DNA from: Streptomyces albiflavescens
Lineage (GTDB): Bacteria > Actinomycetota > Actinomycetes > Streptomycetales > Streptomycetaceae
DNA length: 64,000 nucleotides
Direction of reading: 5' to 3'
NCBI RefSeq assembly: GCF_014645835.1
Contig: NZ_BMMM01000022.1
Span: 96,369 to 160,368 of the forward strand
The first letter of the stretch is position 1. Every line of letters starts with the position of its first letter. Of the stretch, positions 34,554-42,537 are shown piece by piece. A program made the translations under genes and the position numbers. The notes under the pieces are model-generated. The model saw only the letters and a program-made list of their open reading frames with translations. It had not been told where the DNA came from and searched no databases.

Positions 34554-34918
34554 GACTTCGCCTGTCGTCCCACGTTCCGCAGAGCCTTGCGCAGGGCAGC
34601 CACTTCTTCCTCGGACATTTTCTCGACGAAGTGGACCAGCGCGGCCGGGCGGTCCCTGCTCTCTCCCAAGCCGTCCTCCATCAGTGCGGCGGCGTATGCC
34701 TCGCGGCTGCGGACCGGCGAATACAGCCAAGCCCGTCCCTGCTTGCCCCGCAGCAGCCAGCCCTTGTTGTAGAGAATGTTGGTGACGGTCATCACCGTGG
34801 TGTACGCGATGGGGCGGGTCTTGTTGATGTCGTCGACGACCTCACGAACCGTCGCCGGACGGTTCCACGTCCAGAGGCGATCCATGATCTCCGCCTCGAG
34901 ATCCCCCAGCCGCCGCAT
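34550..34918 (-). CDS. Second BlaI/MecI/CopY-family repressor
   Basis: 122 residues, with LGDLEAEIMDRLWTWNRPATVREVVDDI in the first wing helix (seen as LGDLEAEIMDRLWTW) and AYTTVMTVTNILYNKGWLL, GRAWLYSPVRSREAY. The ATG at 34918 fits the family length. The octamer TAGTAGAC at 34969-34976, also present at site E, is the only operator-like match upstream. Probably represses its own operon and neighbours such as the NlpC/P60 gene. Confidence 0.88.
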   Translation of the reverse strand: MRRLGDLEAEIMDRLWTWNRPATVREVVDDINKTRPIAYTTVMTVTNILYNKGWLLRGKQGRAWLYSPVRSREAYAAALMEDGLGESRDRPAALVHFVEKMSEEEVAALRKALRNVGRQAKS

Positions 34919-35013
34919 GGCCCCGACATCCTTTCGCCACCGAATACGCAAGCGAGTACGCAGCGCCATAGTAGACGGCTGACCTGTCAGGCCTCCGGGG
35001 CGTAAGGCCAGGG

Positions 35014-35103
35014 TCACAACCGCCCAGTGAGCCCGTAACCCGCTTCGTCGAACGCCTCGCGCACCTGAGCGTCGCCGAAACCTCCTGCTTCACGGCGTCT
35101 CAC
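35014..35103 (-). pseudogene. CopZ C-terminal remnant
   Basis: A 29-residue scrap ending VREAFDEAGYGLTGRL, the C-terminal beta-alpha-beta end of a heavy-metal-associated domain (compare VRAAVDEAGYELVGQA in intact CopZ). The MxCxxC half is gone. It lies directly behind a CsoR-type box on the same strand. Confidence 0.65.
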
Positions 35104-35124
35104 AGTGTCCACATGCCTGCTGCT

Positions 35125-35141
35125 ATACCCTCGGTGGGTAT
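35125..35141. promoter_or_regulatory. Second CsoR-type copper operator
   Basis: ATACCC-TCGGT-GGGTAT, an inverted repeat like the box before copZ but with a wider centre. It lies between the copZ remnant and the divergent DUF6153-like gene. Confidence 0.65.
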
Positions 35142-35187
35142 TACGTGTCCGTGTCCACTCCGGTGATACCCGGGATGCAAGGGGCCG

Positions 35188-35625
35188 ATGATCCATGCCT
35201 ACGATGGGGCCGTGACAGGCCCCGGACAGCTCGCCCGACCGCAATTGGCGTTGCGGTCCTGCGTGCTGCTCGTGTGCACCCTGCTGCTGGGCCTGCTCGG
35301 CATGCACGGTCTCGGACCGGTTCCCGGCGCCCACGCTGACTCCGGGCACCACCGGATGGCGGTTACTGCGCACACGGATGTCACGGCCTCGATGCCGGGC
35401 GAATGCGATCACGGTGACGGCGGCTGCAAAGATCACGTCGCCCATGCAGACCCGACCTGCGCCTCCGCGTCCGTCGCCGGGACTCCCGTCGTGGTACCCG
35501 TGCTGCTGCCCGATGTGGTGACCTGCGGCGAGCAAGTGCAGGCAGGTACCTCTCCATTCGGCAGCGGCCCTGACGGCGGTCGCGCCCCACCCTCACTCTC
35601 CGAACTCCAGCTCCTGCGGATCTAG
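35188..35625 (+). CDS. DUF6153-like protein
   Basis: 145 residues: a signal-anchor (SCVLLVCTLLLGLLGMHGLG), a His/Asp/Cys segment (ECDHGDGGCKDHVAHADPTC), and the family-like ending GRAPPSLSELQLLRI. Likely membrane-attached with an extracytoplasmic metal-binding part. It follows a CsoR-type box by 47 bp, so copper control is plausible. A GTG at 35212 is an alternative start. It precedes the DUF305 lipoprotein by 88 bp. Confidence 0.7.
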   Translation: MIHAYDGAVTGPGQLARPQLALRSCVLLVCTLLLGLLGMHGLGPVPGAHADSGHHRMAVTAHTDVTASMPGECDHGDGGCKDHVAHADPTCASASVAGTPVVVPVLLPDVVTCGEQVQAGTSPFGSGPDGGRAPPSLSELQLLRI

Positions 35626-35713
35626 AGCCGCCCGCACCTCGCCGCGCTTCCTCACGGATGCGGCGCTGTACTCCGGCATGCCCTTCACCAGATCCGAACG
35701 CAGGAGCTCAACC

Positions 35714-36358
35714 ATGACTGCACACCGCAAACTCATCCGTCGCACCGCCCTCGCCGTCACCGCCGGTGCGGCCGCGCTCGTACTGGCCGCCTGTGGCAGC
35801 GACAGCGGCGGTCACGACATGGGGTCGATGAACTCCGGCTCCAGCCCGTCCGCGACCGCGTCGGCCAAGGCCGGCGCACACAACGACGCGGACATCTCGT
35901 TTGCCGAGGAGATGATCGAGCACCACCGTCAGGCCGTCGACATGGCCGAGCTGGCCGCCGACCGCGCCTCCTCTCAGGAGGTCAAGGACCTCGCCACGAC
36001 GATCAAGGCGGCGCAGGACCCGGAGATCAAGACGATGTCCGGCTGGCTCACCGCGTGGGGCGAGGACGTCCCCGAGGACATGTCGTCCTCCATGCCCGGG
36101 ATGGACCACGACATGTCGTCCTCCATGCCCGGCATGATGAGCAGCGAGGACATGAACAAGCTGGAGAAGGCCTCCGGCACCGAGTTCGACAAGATGTTCC
36201 TCGAGATGATGGTTGAGCACCACGAGGGTGCCATCAAGATGGCCAAGACCGAGAAGGCCAACGGCAAGTACGGTCCCACCGTCAAGCTCGCGGACGACGT
36301 GATAACGGCCCAGACGGCTGAGATCGAGCAGATGAACAAGATGCTGGGCAAGAGCTGA
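35714..36358 (+). CDS. DUF305 family lipoprotein
   Basis: 214 residues. Lipobox LVLAACGSD, a Met/His/Ser-rich linker, then the DUF305 blocks FAEEMIEHHRQAVDMAELA and MMVEHHEGAIKMAKTEK. Between them are repeated Met/His motifs (SSSMPGMDHDMSSSMPGMM), a likely copper store. The ATG at 35714 has CAGGAG upstream. Second DUF305 of the window; this one is lipid-anchored, whereas the other has a transmembrane helix. Confidence 0.88.
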   Translation: MTAHRKLIRRTALAVTAGAAALVLAACGSDSGGHDMGSMNSGSSPSATASAKAGAHNDADISFAEEMIEHHRQAVDMAELAADRASSQEVKDLATTIKAAQDPEIKTMSGWLTAWGEDVPEDMSSSMPGMDHDMSSSMPGMMSSEDMNKLEKASGTEFDKMFLEMMVEHHEGAIKMAKTEKANGKYGPTVKLADDVITAQTAEIEQMNKMLGKS

Positions 36359-36382
36359 CACATCGCCAGACGGCTGGCAGGG

Positions 36383-36418
36383 GGGGGAGAAGGCCGAAAC
36401 CGGTCGGCCTCCTCCCCC
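36383..36418. terminator. Bidirectional terminator between DUF305 and MFS genes
   Basis: A 15-bp stem with one mismatch: GGGGGAGAAGGCCGA / TCGGCCTCCTCCCCC around a 6-nt loop, placed between the convergent DUF305 and MFS genes. Confidence 0.7.
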
Positions 36419-36424
36419 ACTCCG

Positions 36425-36942
36425 TCAGACGGGAGCGAGTCGCGGTTCCTCCCGCGCAGCCAGCCGTCCGCTGCGAGCGAGCCCCGCGACGGAGCCCGCA
36501 CACGCGAAACCTGTCGCAGCCAGGGCCCACCAGGTCAGCCAGAGGGCGTCGTGTTGATCGGCGAAGTCCCACAGCACCCCGGTGGCCAGGTTGCCGAGGG
36601 TGATGCCGAGGCCGGAGAGGGTGTTGTACAGGCCGTAGTGGGTGGCGACGAGCCGGTTGCCGGAAAGAGAGACGACCGTGTCCATCTCAAACGGGTAGAC
36701 CACCGCGCTGCCAGCCGCGAGCAGCGCCACCGCCACTACCAAGGCGATGAGTACGGCAGCGGCGGCGTCAGGCGGGGTAAGGGCGAGGGGCAGGAAGGCC
36801 AGGCCCATCGCGGCCAGTCCGCGCACCAGGGCCTGGACGGGGCTCCAACGTTGCTTGGCCCAGCCCGTCAGCCGCAGTTGCCCAACGACGGCGACTGCGG
36901 CCGAGATGACGAACAGACCGCTCGTCACCCAAGTCCCCCTAG
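36425..36942 (-). pseudogene. MFS transporter, 3' part (split by insertions)
   Basis: C-terminal half of the MFS protein that starts at 39810: VTSGLFVISAAVAVVGQLRL through GRLAAREEPRLAPV. Removing the two elements and one CTAG copy on each junction joins it in frame to the 5' part (ATNVLG-SRGTW-VTSG), giving 417 codons plus stop. It is therefore a recently interrupted gene rather than old debris. Confidence 0.85.
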
Positions 36943-37115
36943 GTCCTGTCGTCAAATTCCCGTAGTCCGCCCGGAGGGCGGGCCCTGCGGCGTCAGGTGC
37001 GTGCTCTCGGCGTGCCGGGCACAGGCCCTCGTACTGGATGTACTTGGGTCTGTGCCCGGTGCGGCGAGAGTGCGTGCATGGCGTCGCGGGGCAGACGGGA
37101 ATTTGACGACAGGGC
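36943..37115. mobile_element. MITE, 173 bp, with internal hairpin
   Basis: Terminal inverted repeats of 20 bp with one mismatch (outer CCTGTCGTCAAATTCCCG on each side), flanked by CTAG on both sides (36939-36942, 37116-37119). The centre folds into a hairpin: 37004-37024 pairs with 37050-37070 at 18 of 21 positions. No coding capacity. Confidence 0.75.
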
Positions 37116-37236
37116 CTAGTACTCCAGCCGTAGATCGTGATCTCGGTGGTGAGGGGCGCCGAGGCAGCAGGTGGCCAGCGTCGATCATCTCGCCCGAGAT
37201 CGCCCACGCCGTCGCGGGCGTCGGCTCCTTCTCCGT

Positions 37237-37641
37237 CTACCCGAGTTCACCGAGACGGAGGACATCCCTTATCTCGCTGAGCTTCGCGGTCGTGGCCGGG
37301 GTCCGCTCCTGCGCTTGTTCAGCGAGTCGGAGGGCGTCGTCAATCTCGCTGAGCTTCACGGAGGACAGGACGGCCGCCCGCTCTATCAGGTCGTCCCGGG
37401 ACACAGTGGTCAGCCACGTGCACGGGGTGAAGCCTGGACGCGGGAACGCGAGCCGCAGCACGCCTTCGAACGGCAGTCCTTCACCGGCGCCGACCGTCAC
37501 TTCGATGCCCAGACCGCTGATGTCGACGCCCGCCGGAGCGACGACCTGCATCACCCGGATCCCGGACGTGTCGTCTCCCGACAGCAGTACGACCAACCTC
37601 CGCTCGTCGAACTGGACCCACCAGACTTCGCCACGTTGCAC
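37237..37641 (-). CDS. PemK/MazF-like protein inside the IS
   Basis: 134 residues. The start VQRGEVWWVQFDERRLVVLL is the MazF/PemK signature (R-G-(E/D)-V-W), followed by IEVTVGAGEGLPFEGVLRLA and a CTWLTTVSRDDLI block corresponding to the conserved S/T-D strand of the toxin fold. The GTG at 37641 follows GGAGGACTT. These proteins are ribosome-independent endoribonucleases in toxin-antitoxin pairs, but no antitoxin gene is visible beside it. Whether it is toxic or has become an IS regulator is open. The C-terminal repeat VKLSEIDDAL / AKLSEIRDVL looks like an internal duplication. Confidence 0.7.
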   Translation of the reverse strand: MQRGEVWWVQFDERRLVVLLSGDDTSGIRVMQVVAPAGVDISGLGIEVTVGAGEGLPFEGVLRLAFPRPGFTPCTWLTTVSRDDLIERAAVLSSVKLSEIDDALRLAEQAQERTPATTAKLSEIRDVLRLGELG

Positions 37642-37693
37642 AAGTCCTCCAGACACATGACGGCAGACAGACGCTGCGCGACCCTGACGCGCT

Positions 37694-39046
37694 GTGGAGA
37701 CGGGTGCGGCCACCGTTGATCATCGGTGTGTGAAGACTGAAGATCATGCGGTGGCCGCAGGTCACAGCGTAGACCCTGCCCGCTGGCAGGAGGCGTTCGA
37801 GGGCCTGATGGCCCGGATCGCGGGCCGGTTCGCACGGGTCGAACCCCGACGTCGGGTCGGGCGGTTGGTGCTCGGGCTGCTGTCGGACCTGCCGCGCAAA
37901 AACTGCTGGACCATCGCAGAGTGGGCCGGAGAGAGCACCCCGGACGGCATGCAGCACCTGCTCGGGCGGGCCAAGTGGGACGCCGACCAGGTCCGCGACG
38001 ACGTGCGGGCCTACGTGGTGGAGCATCTGCGGGACGACCAGGCGGTTCTGGTGGTCGACGAGACCGGCGACGTGAAGAAGGGCACCGACACCGTCGGTGT
38101 CCAGCGCCAGTACACCGGCACCGCGGGCAGGATCGAGAACGCGCAGGTCGCCGTCTATCTCGTCTACGCCGGCCGCCGCGGACACGCCGCGGTAGACCGG
38201 GAACTGTACGTTCCGCGTTCCTGGACCTCGGACCCCGACCGCTGCCGGGCCGCCGGACTCGGTGACAAGACCGAATTCGCGACCAAACCGCAGTTTGCCG
38301 CCCGCATGGTCACCCGATTCCTGGACGCCGGCCACCGGGCCGCCTGGGTCGCGGGAGACGAGGTCTACGGCGGCAACCCGACGCTACGCGCCGCGCTGGA
38401 AGAACGCGGCACCGACTACGTCCTCGCGGTGGCCTGCTCGCACGAAGTCACCACAGGCGCCGGGAAGTTCCGCGCGGACACGCTGGCCAGGAAGGTGCCC
38501 AAGAGGGCCTGGCAGAAGCTGTCCGCAGGGAGCGGAGCCAAGGGCCACCGCTTCTACGACTGGGCCGTCATCGACCTCACCGACCCCCGGCCCGGGAGCC
38601 GGCAGTTGCTGATCCGCCGCAACCGCAGTACCGGCGAACTCGCGTACTACCGCTGCTACTCGCCGGCCGCCGCAGTGCCGCTAACCACCCTGGTGCGCGT
38701 CGCTGGATCAAGGTGGCGGGTCGAGGAGTTTTTCCAGTCCGGCAAGGGCCTGGCGGCCTTGGACGAGCACCAGGTCCGCCGCTACCCGTCCTGGTCCCGC
38801 TGGGTCACCCTGGCCATGCTCGCGCACGCCTTCCTCGCCGTCGTCCGCGCGAACGAACACGACCGCGATCCCGCACCAGACGCCCTCATACCGCTCACCT
38901 GCAACGAGATCCAACGGCTGTTCATCACGCTCGTCATCCGGCCCGCCTTTGACCCGGTCCACCGGCTCGGCTGGTCCGACTGGCGACGCCGCCACCAGGC
39001 CCGATCCCAGACCAGCCACTACCGGCGGCAAGCCGCTCGAACGTGA
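37694..39046 (+). CDS. IS701-family transposase
   Basis: 450 residues of a DDE transposase. First Asp in QAVLVVDETGDVKKG, second in AAWVAGDEVYGGNP, and Glu in GSRWRVEEFFQSGKGLAALDEHQVRRY (seen as RWRVEEFFQSGKGLAALDEH), all as in IS701 members. N-terminal region FEGLMARIAGRFARVEPRRR and GLLSDLPRKNCWTIAEWAG is conserved in the family. GTG at 37694 or 37730 may be the start. Intact, with its stop next to the right inverted repeat, so the element may still be active. Confidence 0.9.
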   Translation: METGAATVDHRCVKTEDHAVAAGHSVDPARWQEAFEGLMARIAGRFARVEPRRRVGRLVLGLLSDLPRKNCWTIAEWAGESTPDGMQHLLGRAKWDADQVRDDVRAYVVEHLRDDQAVLVVDETGDVKKGTDTVGVQRQYTGTAGRIENAQVAVYLVYAGRRGHAAVDRELYVPRSWTSDPDRCRAAGLGDKTEFATKPQFAARMVTRFLDAGHRAAWVAGDEVYGGNPTLRAALEERGTDYVLAVACSHEVTTGAGKFRADTLARKVPKRAWQKLSAGSGAKGHRFYDWAVIDLTDPRPGSRQLLIRRNRSTGELAYYRCYSPAAAVPLTTLVRVAGSRWRVEEFFQSGKGLAALDEHQVRRYPSWSRWVTLAMLAHAFLAVVRANEHDRDPAPDALIPLTCNEIQRLFITLVIRPAFDPVHRLGWSDWRRRHQARSQTSHYRRQAART

Positions 39047-39070
39047 AGATCACGATTTACGGCTGGAGTA

Positions 39071-39810
39071 CTAGAACCCAGGACGTTCGTGGCGGCCAAG
39101 GGCAGGGCCAGGTAGACCTGGAACGTCAGGACGTACGAGCCGATCATCGTTGTGGCGAAGAGCAGGAAGGGCCGGTTGGCCACGACCGTGCGCCATTGGG
39201 CCACAACGTTGCCTGGCTCGGAGCCGGCCGTATCGCTCCGACGCGAGGGCAGGGCCCGCGCCTGCAGCACGGTCAGAACGGCGAAGATCGCGGCGGCGAC
39301 TGTGCAGACGAGCCGGAAGTCGGCGGCCATCAGGGCGAGCCCGACCAGCGGGCCCAGCAGCATGCCGGCCTGGTAGTAGACGTTGAAGGCAGCGAAGGCG
39401 TCCACACGCCGATCCCCGGCCTCGACAGCCAGGTAGGCGCGTACGGCCGGGTTGAACAGGGCGCCCGCGAAACCGGTAGCCGCCGAGGCGGCGATCAAAG
39501 CGGGCAGGTTGTCGACCCAGCCGAGCAGGCCGAAGCCGACCGTGCGCAGCAGACAGCCCGCCATGATCGGGGCCTTGTAGCCGAAGCGGTCGGCGATGGT
39601 GCCGCCGATGAGGAACATGCCCTGCTGGGAAAAGTTGCGTACGCCCAGGACGAGTCCGACCGCCCAGGCCGCCAGGCCGAGCCCGCCGGAGAGGTGGGCG
39701 GCAAGGTAGGGCATGAGCATGTAGAAGGCGAGGTTGATGGCGAACTGGTTGGCCATCAACAGCCGTGCGGCGGAAGGGAAGGAGCGGGTCTGTCGCCACA
39801 AGGTGATCAT
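39071..39810 (-). pseudogene. MFS transporter, 5' part (split by insertions)
   Basis: N-terminal half of an MFS transporter (about 245 residues): AINLAFYMLMPYLAAHLSGG, then the helix 2-3 loop GTIADRFGYKAP, and a run of helices to YLALPLAATNVLG where the IS enters. The ATG at 39810 overlaps the stop of the PLP synthase gene (ATGA), so the two formed an operon, perhaps exporting the synthase product. Confidence 0.85.
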
Positions 39811-40961
39811 TGGGCGCCTCCCGCGTGGGCGTACTCAGCGGCGTTCCGCTCGTCGGCCGCGGCGAGGGGATCGGTGATGTGGGTACAGCGGGTCCAGCGG
39901 GTGACGATCCGCTCGCCGGAGTGAGCGATCTGATCCGGTTCGTCGGCGGGCAGCTGGCCCAGGAGGCCGTGCTCGTGGCAGTAGGTGTCGTCGAAGACCG
40001 TGCCAACGTACCGCTGGGGTCCATCGGGGAAGACAGCGACGATCCGTTCCTCGACGGGCAGGATGCGCGCCAGCCACCGGGCGACGAGCGCGACGGCACC
40101 GACGCTCCAGCCGCCGGAGGCGTAGTGATGGCGGGCCAGCTGACGGGCCGCCCACACCGCTTCCGGGGCCGCGACCCAGTGGACCTCGTCGAACAGGTCG
40201 TAGGCGACGTTGCGGGGGTAGATGCTGCTGCCCAGACCACGCATCAAGCGCGGGGCAGCGGGCTGGCCAAAGATGGTCGACCCGGTGGTGTCCACGCCCA
40301 CGACCCGCAGGTGGGGGAACCAGCCGCGCAGGACCGAGGCGATACCGGCGGAGTGGCCGCCGGTGCCGACGGAGACGACGAGGGTGTCGATCCGGCCGAG
40401 CTGGGCGATGAGTTCATGGGCAAGAGGGGCGTAGGCGGCTACGTTGTCGGGGTTGTTGTACTGGTCGGGACACCAGGCGTCTGGATGGACGGCAAGGAGT
40501 TCCTCGACGCGTCGGCGGCGGGCCTCCTGCCAGCCCCCGGTGGGATGCGGCGTGTGGATGAGGTCGACTTCGGCGCCGTATGCGGCGAGCAGGCCGGTCA
40601 TCAGGGGTTCCATGCCGGGGTCGGAGACAACGGTGACCGGATGACCGTAGGCGGCGCCGGCGAGGGCCAGGCCGAGACCGAGGGTGCCGGAAGTGGACTC
40701 TACGATCCGGGCGCCTGGCAGCAACTGCTCGCGGTCGCGCGCGGCGCGCACCATGTACAGGGCAGTGCGGTCCTTGATGCCGCCGGGGTTCAGGCCTTCG
40801 AGCTTGGCCCAGAAGCCGCGCCCGAGGGCCGTGAAGGGCGCTCCGATCCACAGGACGGGCGTGTCGCCGACGAGCCCGGCCGGGGTGTGCATCGGGCACT
40901 TGGCATCTGCAAGGAGCTGGGCGGGTGAGGTCGGCATGGTGATGCGGGTGGGGTGGTTCAT
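39807..40961 (-). CDS. PLP-dependent cysteine synthase-family enzyme
   Basis: 384 residues. Fold-type II PLP enzyme: the Schiff-base Lys is in LNPGGIKDRTALYM, the substrate loop is ESTSGTLGLGLALAGAAYG, and the phosphate-binding loop is VVSVGTGGHSAGIASVL. The C-terminal part differs from CysK/CysM. It probably makes a beta-substituted alanine from an activated serine. It was coupled to the exporter-like MFS gene. The ATG at 40961 follows GCAGGAG. Its exact product cannot be told from sequence. Confidence 0.85.
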   Translation of the reverse strand: MNHPTRITMPTSPAQLLADAKCPMHTPAGLVGDTPVLWIGAPFTALGRGFWAKLEGLNPGGIKDRTALYMVRAARDREQLLPGARIVESTSGTLGLGLALAGAAYGHPVTVVSDPGMEPLMTGLLAAYGAEVDLIHTPHPTGGWQEARRRRVEELLAVHPDAWCPDQYNNPDNVAAYAPLAHELIAQLGRIDTLVVSVGTGGHSAGIASVLRGWFPHLRVVGVDTTGSTIFGQPAAPRLMRGLGSSIYPRNVAYDLFDEVHWVAAPEAVWAARQLARHHYASGGWSVGAVALVARWLARILPVEERIVAVFPDGPQRYVGTVFDDTYCHEHGLLGQLPADEPDQIAHSGERIVTRWTRCTHITDPLAAADERNAAEYAHAGGAQ

Positions 40962-41077
40962 GGCGTGCTTCTCCTGCGGCCGGTGCCGTGAACGGCGACC
41001 GGCCGTGCGTAGGGGGAAGAGGCGGTGGTGATCGGCTGCCGCGCCGTGGCCATGGGCGAGAGCGCGGCACGGGTCGA

Positions 41078-41518
41078 TCAGGTCCGCCACACGCCAAGAC
41101 GGGCCCGCGCGTGCCCGGCAGAGGACTCGCCCGGTTTGCGGGGTGATGGCTGAAGGGCCGGTGGTGCGAGCGCCGACCGGTCGCCGAGGTGTTCGGCCGA
41201 CAGGGCCTCGTGGACCACGTGCACAGCCAGGCCGGTATCGCGCGAGGCCTGAACCGTCGGTTCGTCCATGCCCGAGCAATGCGTGTCGTTGTCCTGCGCG
41301 GGCCCACCCTGGTCCAGGACCGGGCTGTCGTCTGCCGGTCTGGCTGCCTGCCCGGCGGTCACGGTGGCGGTCAGGACGGCGTCCGCTCGTCCCATCTCGT
41401 TCGGCGTTGGGCCATGGGCGCAAACCAGCAGGTGTACCAGCGCGGAGAGCAGCACCAAGAGGGCCGCCCCGGTCCGTGGCACGGGGCGGCTGCTGCTGGG
41501 AAGGACTGATCGAGCCAT
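41078..41518 (-). CDS. Hypothetical signal-anchored protein
   Basis: 146 residues: a hydrophobic N-terminal segment (GAALLVLLSALVHLLVCAHG), then a low-complexity extracytoplasmic part with DNDTHCSGMDEPTVQ and a His/Leu-rich section. The layout (signal anchor, single Cys/His cluster) resembles the DUF6153 proteins but lacks their ending, so I do not assign a family. It is upstream of the PLP synthase on the same strand. The 254 bp before it (41519-41772) show nothing recognised. Confidence 0.5.
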   Translation of the reverse strand: MARSVLPSSSRPVPRTGAALLVLLSALVHLLVCAHGPTPNEMGRADAVLTATVTAGQAARPADDSPVLDQGGPAQDNDTHCSGMDEPTVQASRDTGLAVHVVHEALSAEHLGDRSALAPPALQPSPRKPGESSAGHARARLGVWRT

Positions 41519-41772
41519 CAGTGCAGAATGTAATCAAACATGCGCATATTGCCCTGGCGAGGAATTGCTGCTCGACCACCGTCGAAGGTCCCTTGGACCT
41601 GCGGAAGGTTGGGATACCGCTGATGGCAATGGCTCCGAAGCGAGCCGCAGTCCCCGGGCACCTCAATGCCGACGTTCACCGGATCCGGTGAATCCGACGT
41701 CTGAATGCCCTCCCCTCGGCACCGGCTTCGATAGTGACACGGGCACGGCTCCGGCCTCATGATGGGTGGGTT

Positions 41773-42414
41773 ATGGGGGGTTGGGTGCGTGTGTCCCGTG
41801 CGTGCCATCGCGGCCGGGTGCCGCGTGTGGTGCCGGTGGCGGCTGTCCGGGCCGGGCTGTTTTCCATGCTGGGTACGGCGGTAGCCGTCACGGTCCACCA
41901 TCTGGCGTTCGACTCCGGGCCCTCATGGGGGATGCGCGTTCTCGCTGCGTGTCTCCTCTTCGGTGTCGCGTTGCCGGGCGCTGGTCAGGACAAGCCGCTG
42001 TCGCGGCAGTTGATGCTCGCGATCGGGACCCAGGCAGTCGTGGGCTACTGGTTCGTACGAACCGATGACGCGGTCACCGTCCCGGCACACGCCATGTGGC
42101 CGACCTCCGTCCACGCGGGCTGGCCCGTGGTTGTCGCCCATGTCGCGCTGACCGTGCTGTGCGCCGTGCTGCTGCACGGCGTCGACACCTGCCGACGGCG
42201 TGTGCTGTACGCGGCCGGACGCGAATGGGAGCACCTGCACGAGCTGGTGTGCAGGCTGTTCACGCCGGTCCGCACCCCCCTCGACCTCAGCATGGCCGGT
42301 ACCGGGCGGCGCCCACACCCCGCGCCGACTCCCGGTTGCCCGGTTCAGGTTCTCCTCTCGGACGCGGTCGTCCGGCGCGGCCCGCCCCTCTCCCCTCTGC
42401 CGCTCGCGGTCTGA
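41773..42414 (+). CDS. Putative membrane protein
   Basis: About 213 residues with four or five hydrophobic segments (VAAVRAGLFSMLGTAVAVTV, MRVLAACLLFGVALPGA, MLAIGTQAVVGYWFV, VVVAHVALTVLCAVLLHG) and a Pro/Arg-rich tail ending SDAVVRRGPPLSPLPLAV. No family recognised by name, although similar proteins occur beside actinobacterial copper genes. The start is uncertain (41734 also in frame). Confidence 0.5.
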   Translation: MGGWVRVSRACHRGRVPRVVPVAAVRAGLFSMLGTAVAVTVHHLAFDSGPSWGMRVLAACLLFGVALPGAGQDKPLSRQLMLAIGTQAVVGYWFVRTDDAVTVPAHAMWPTSVHAGWPVVVAHVALTVLCAVLLHGVDTCRRRVLYAAGREWEHLHELVCRLFTPVRTPLDLSMAGTGRRPHPAPTPGCPVQVLLSDAVVRRGPPLSPLPLAV

Positions 42415-42537
42415 CAGCTGTCGGCGCCCCGCTTTGCGCCACAGCTGTGACGTGTGGCGGCGTACGGCGCGCATCCGAGGTTCTGACCTGCCATGCCGGA
42501 GCGCGGCTACTCAAGGGCGCCGCGCCAGGGGGAATTG

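Larger units (their letters stand above)
37120..39070. mobile_element. IS701-family insertion sequence with PemK/MazF passenger
   Basis: 1951 bp bounded by 24-bp terminal inverted repeats with one mismatch (outer TACTCCAGCCGTA) and flanked by CTAG (37116-37119, 39071-39074), the target favoured by IS701 elements. It carries a transposase on plus and a PemK/MazF-like gene on minus, diverging from a shared 52-bp region. It interrupts the MFS gene. Confidence 0.85.

Noticed and set aside
36943..37115. CRISPR or transcription terminator in the hairpin-rich 173-bp stretch
   Set aside because: Terminal inverted repeats and CTAG flanks identify it as a MITE; there is only one hairpin and no spacer array.
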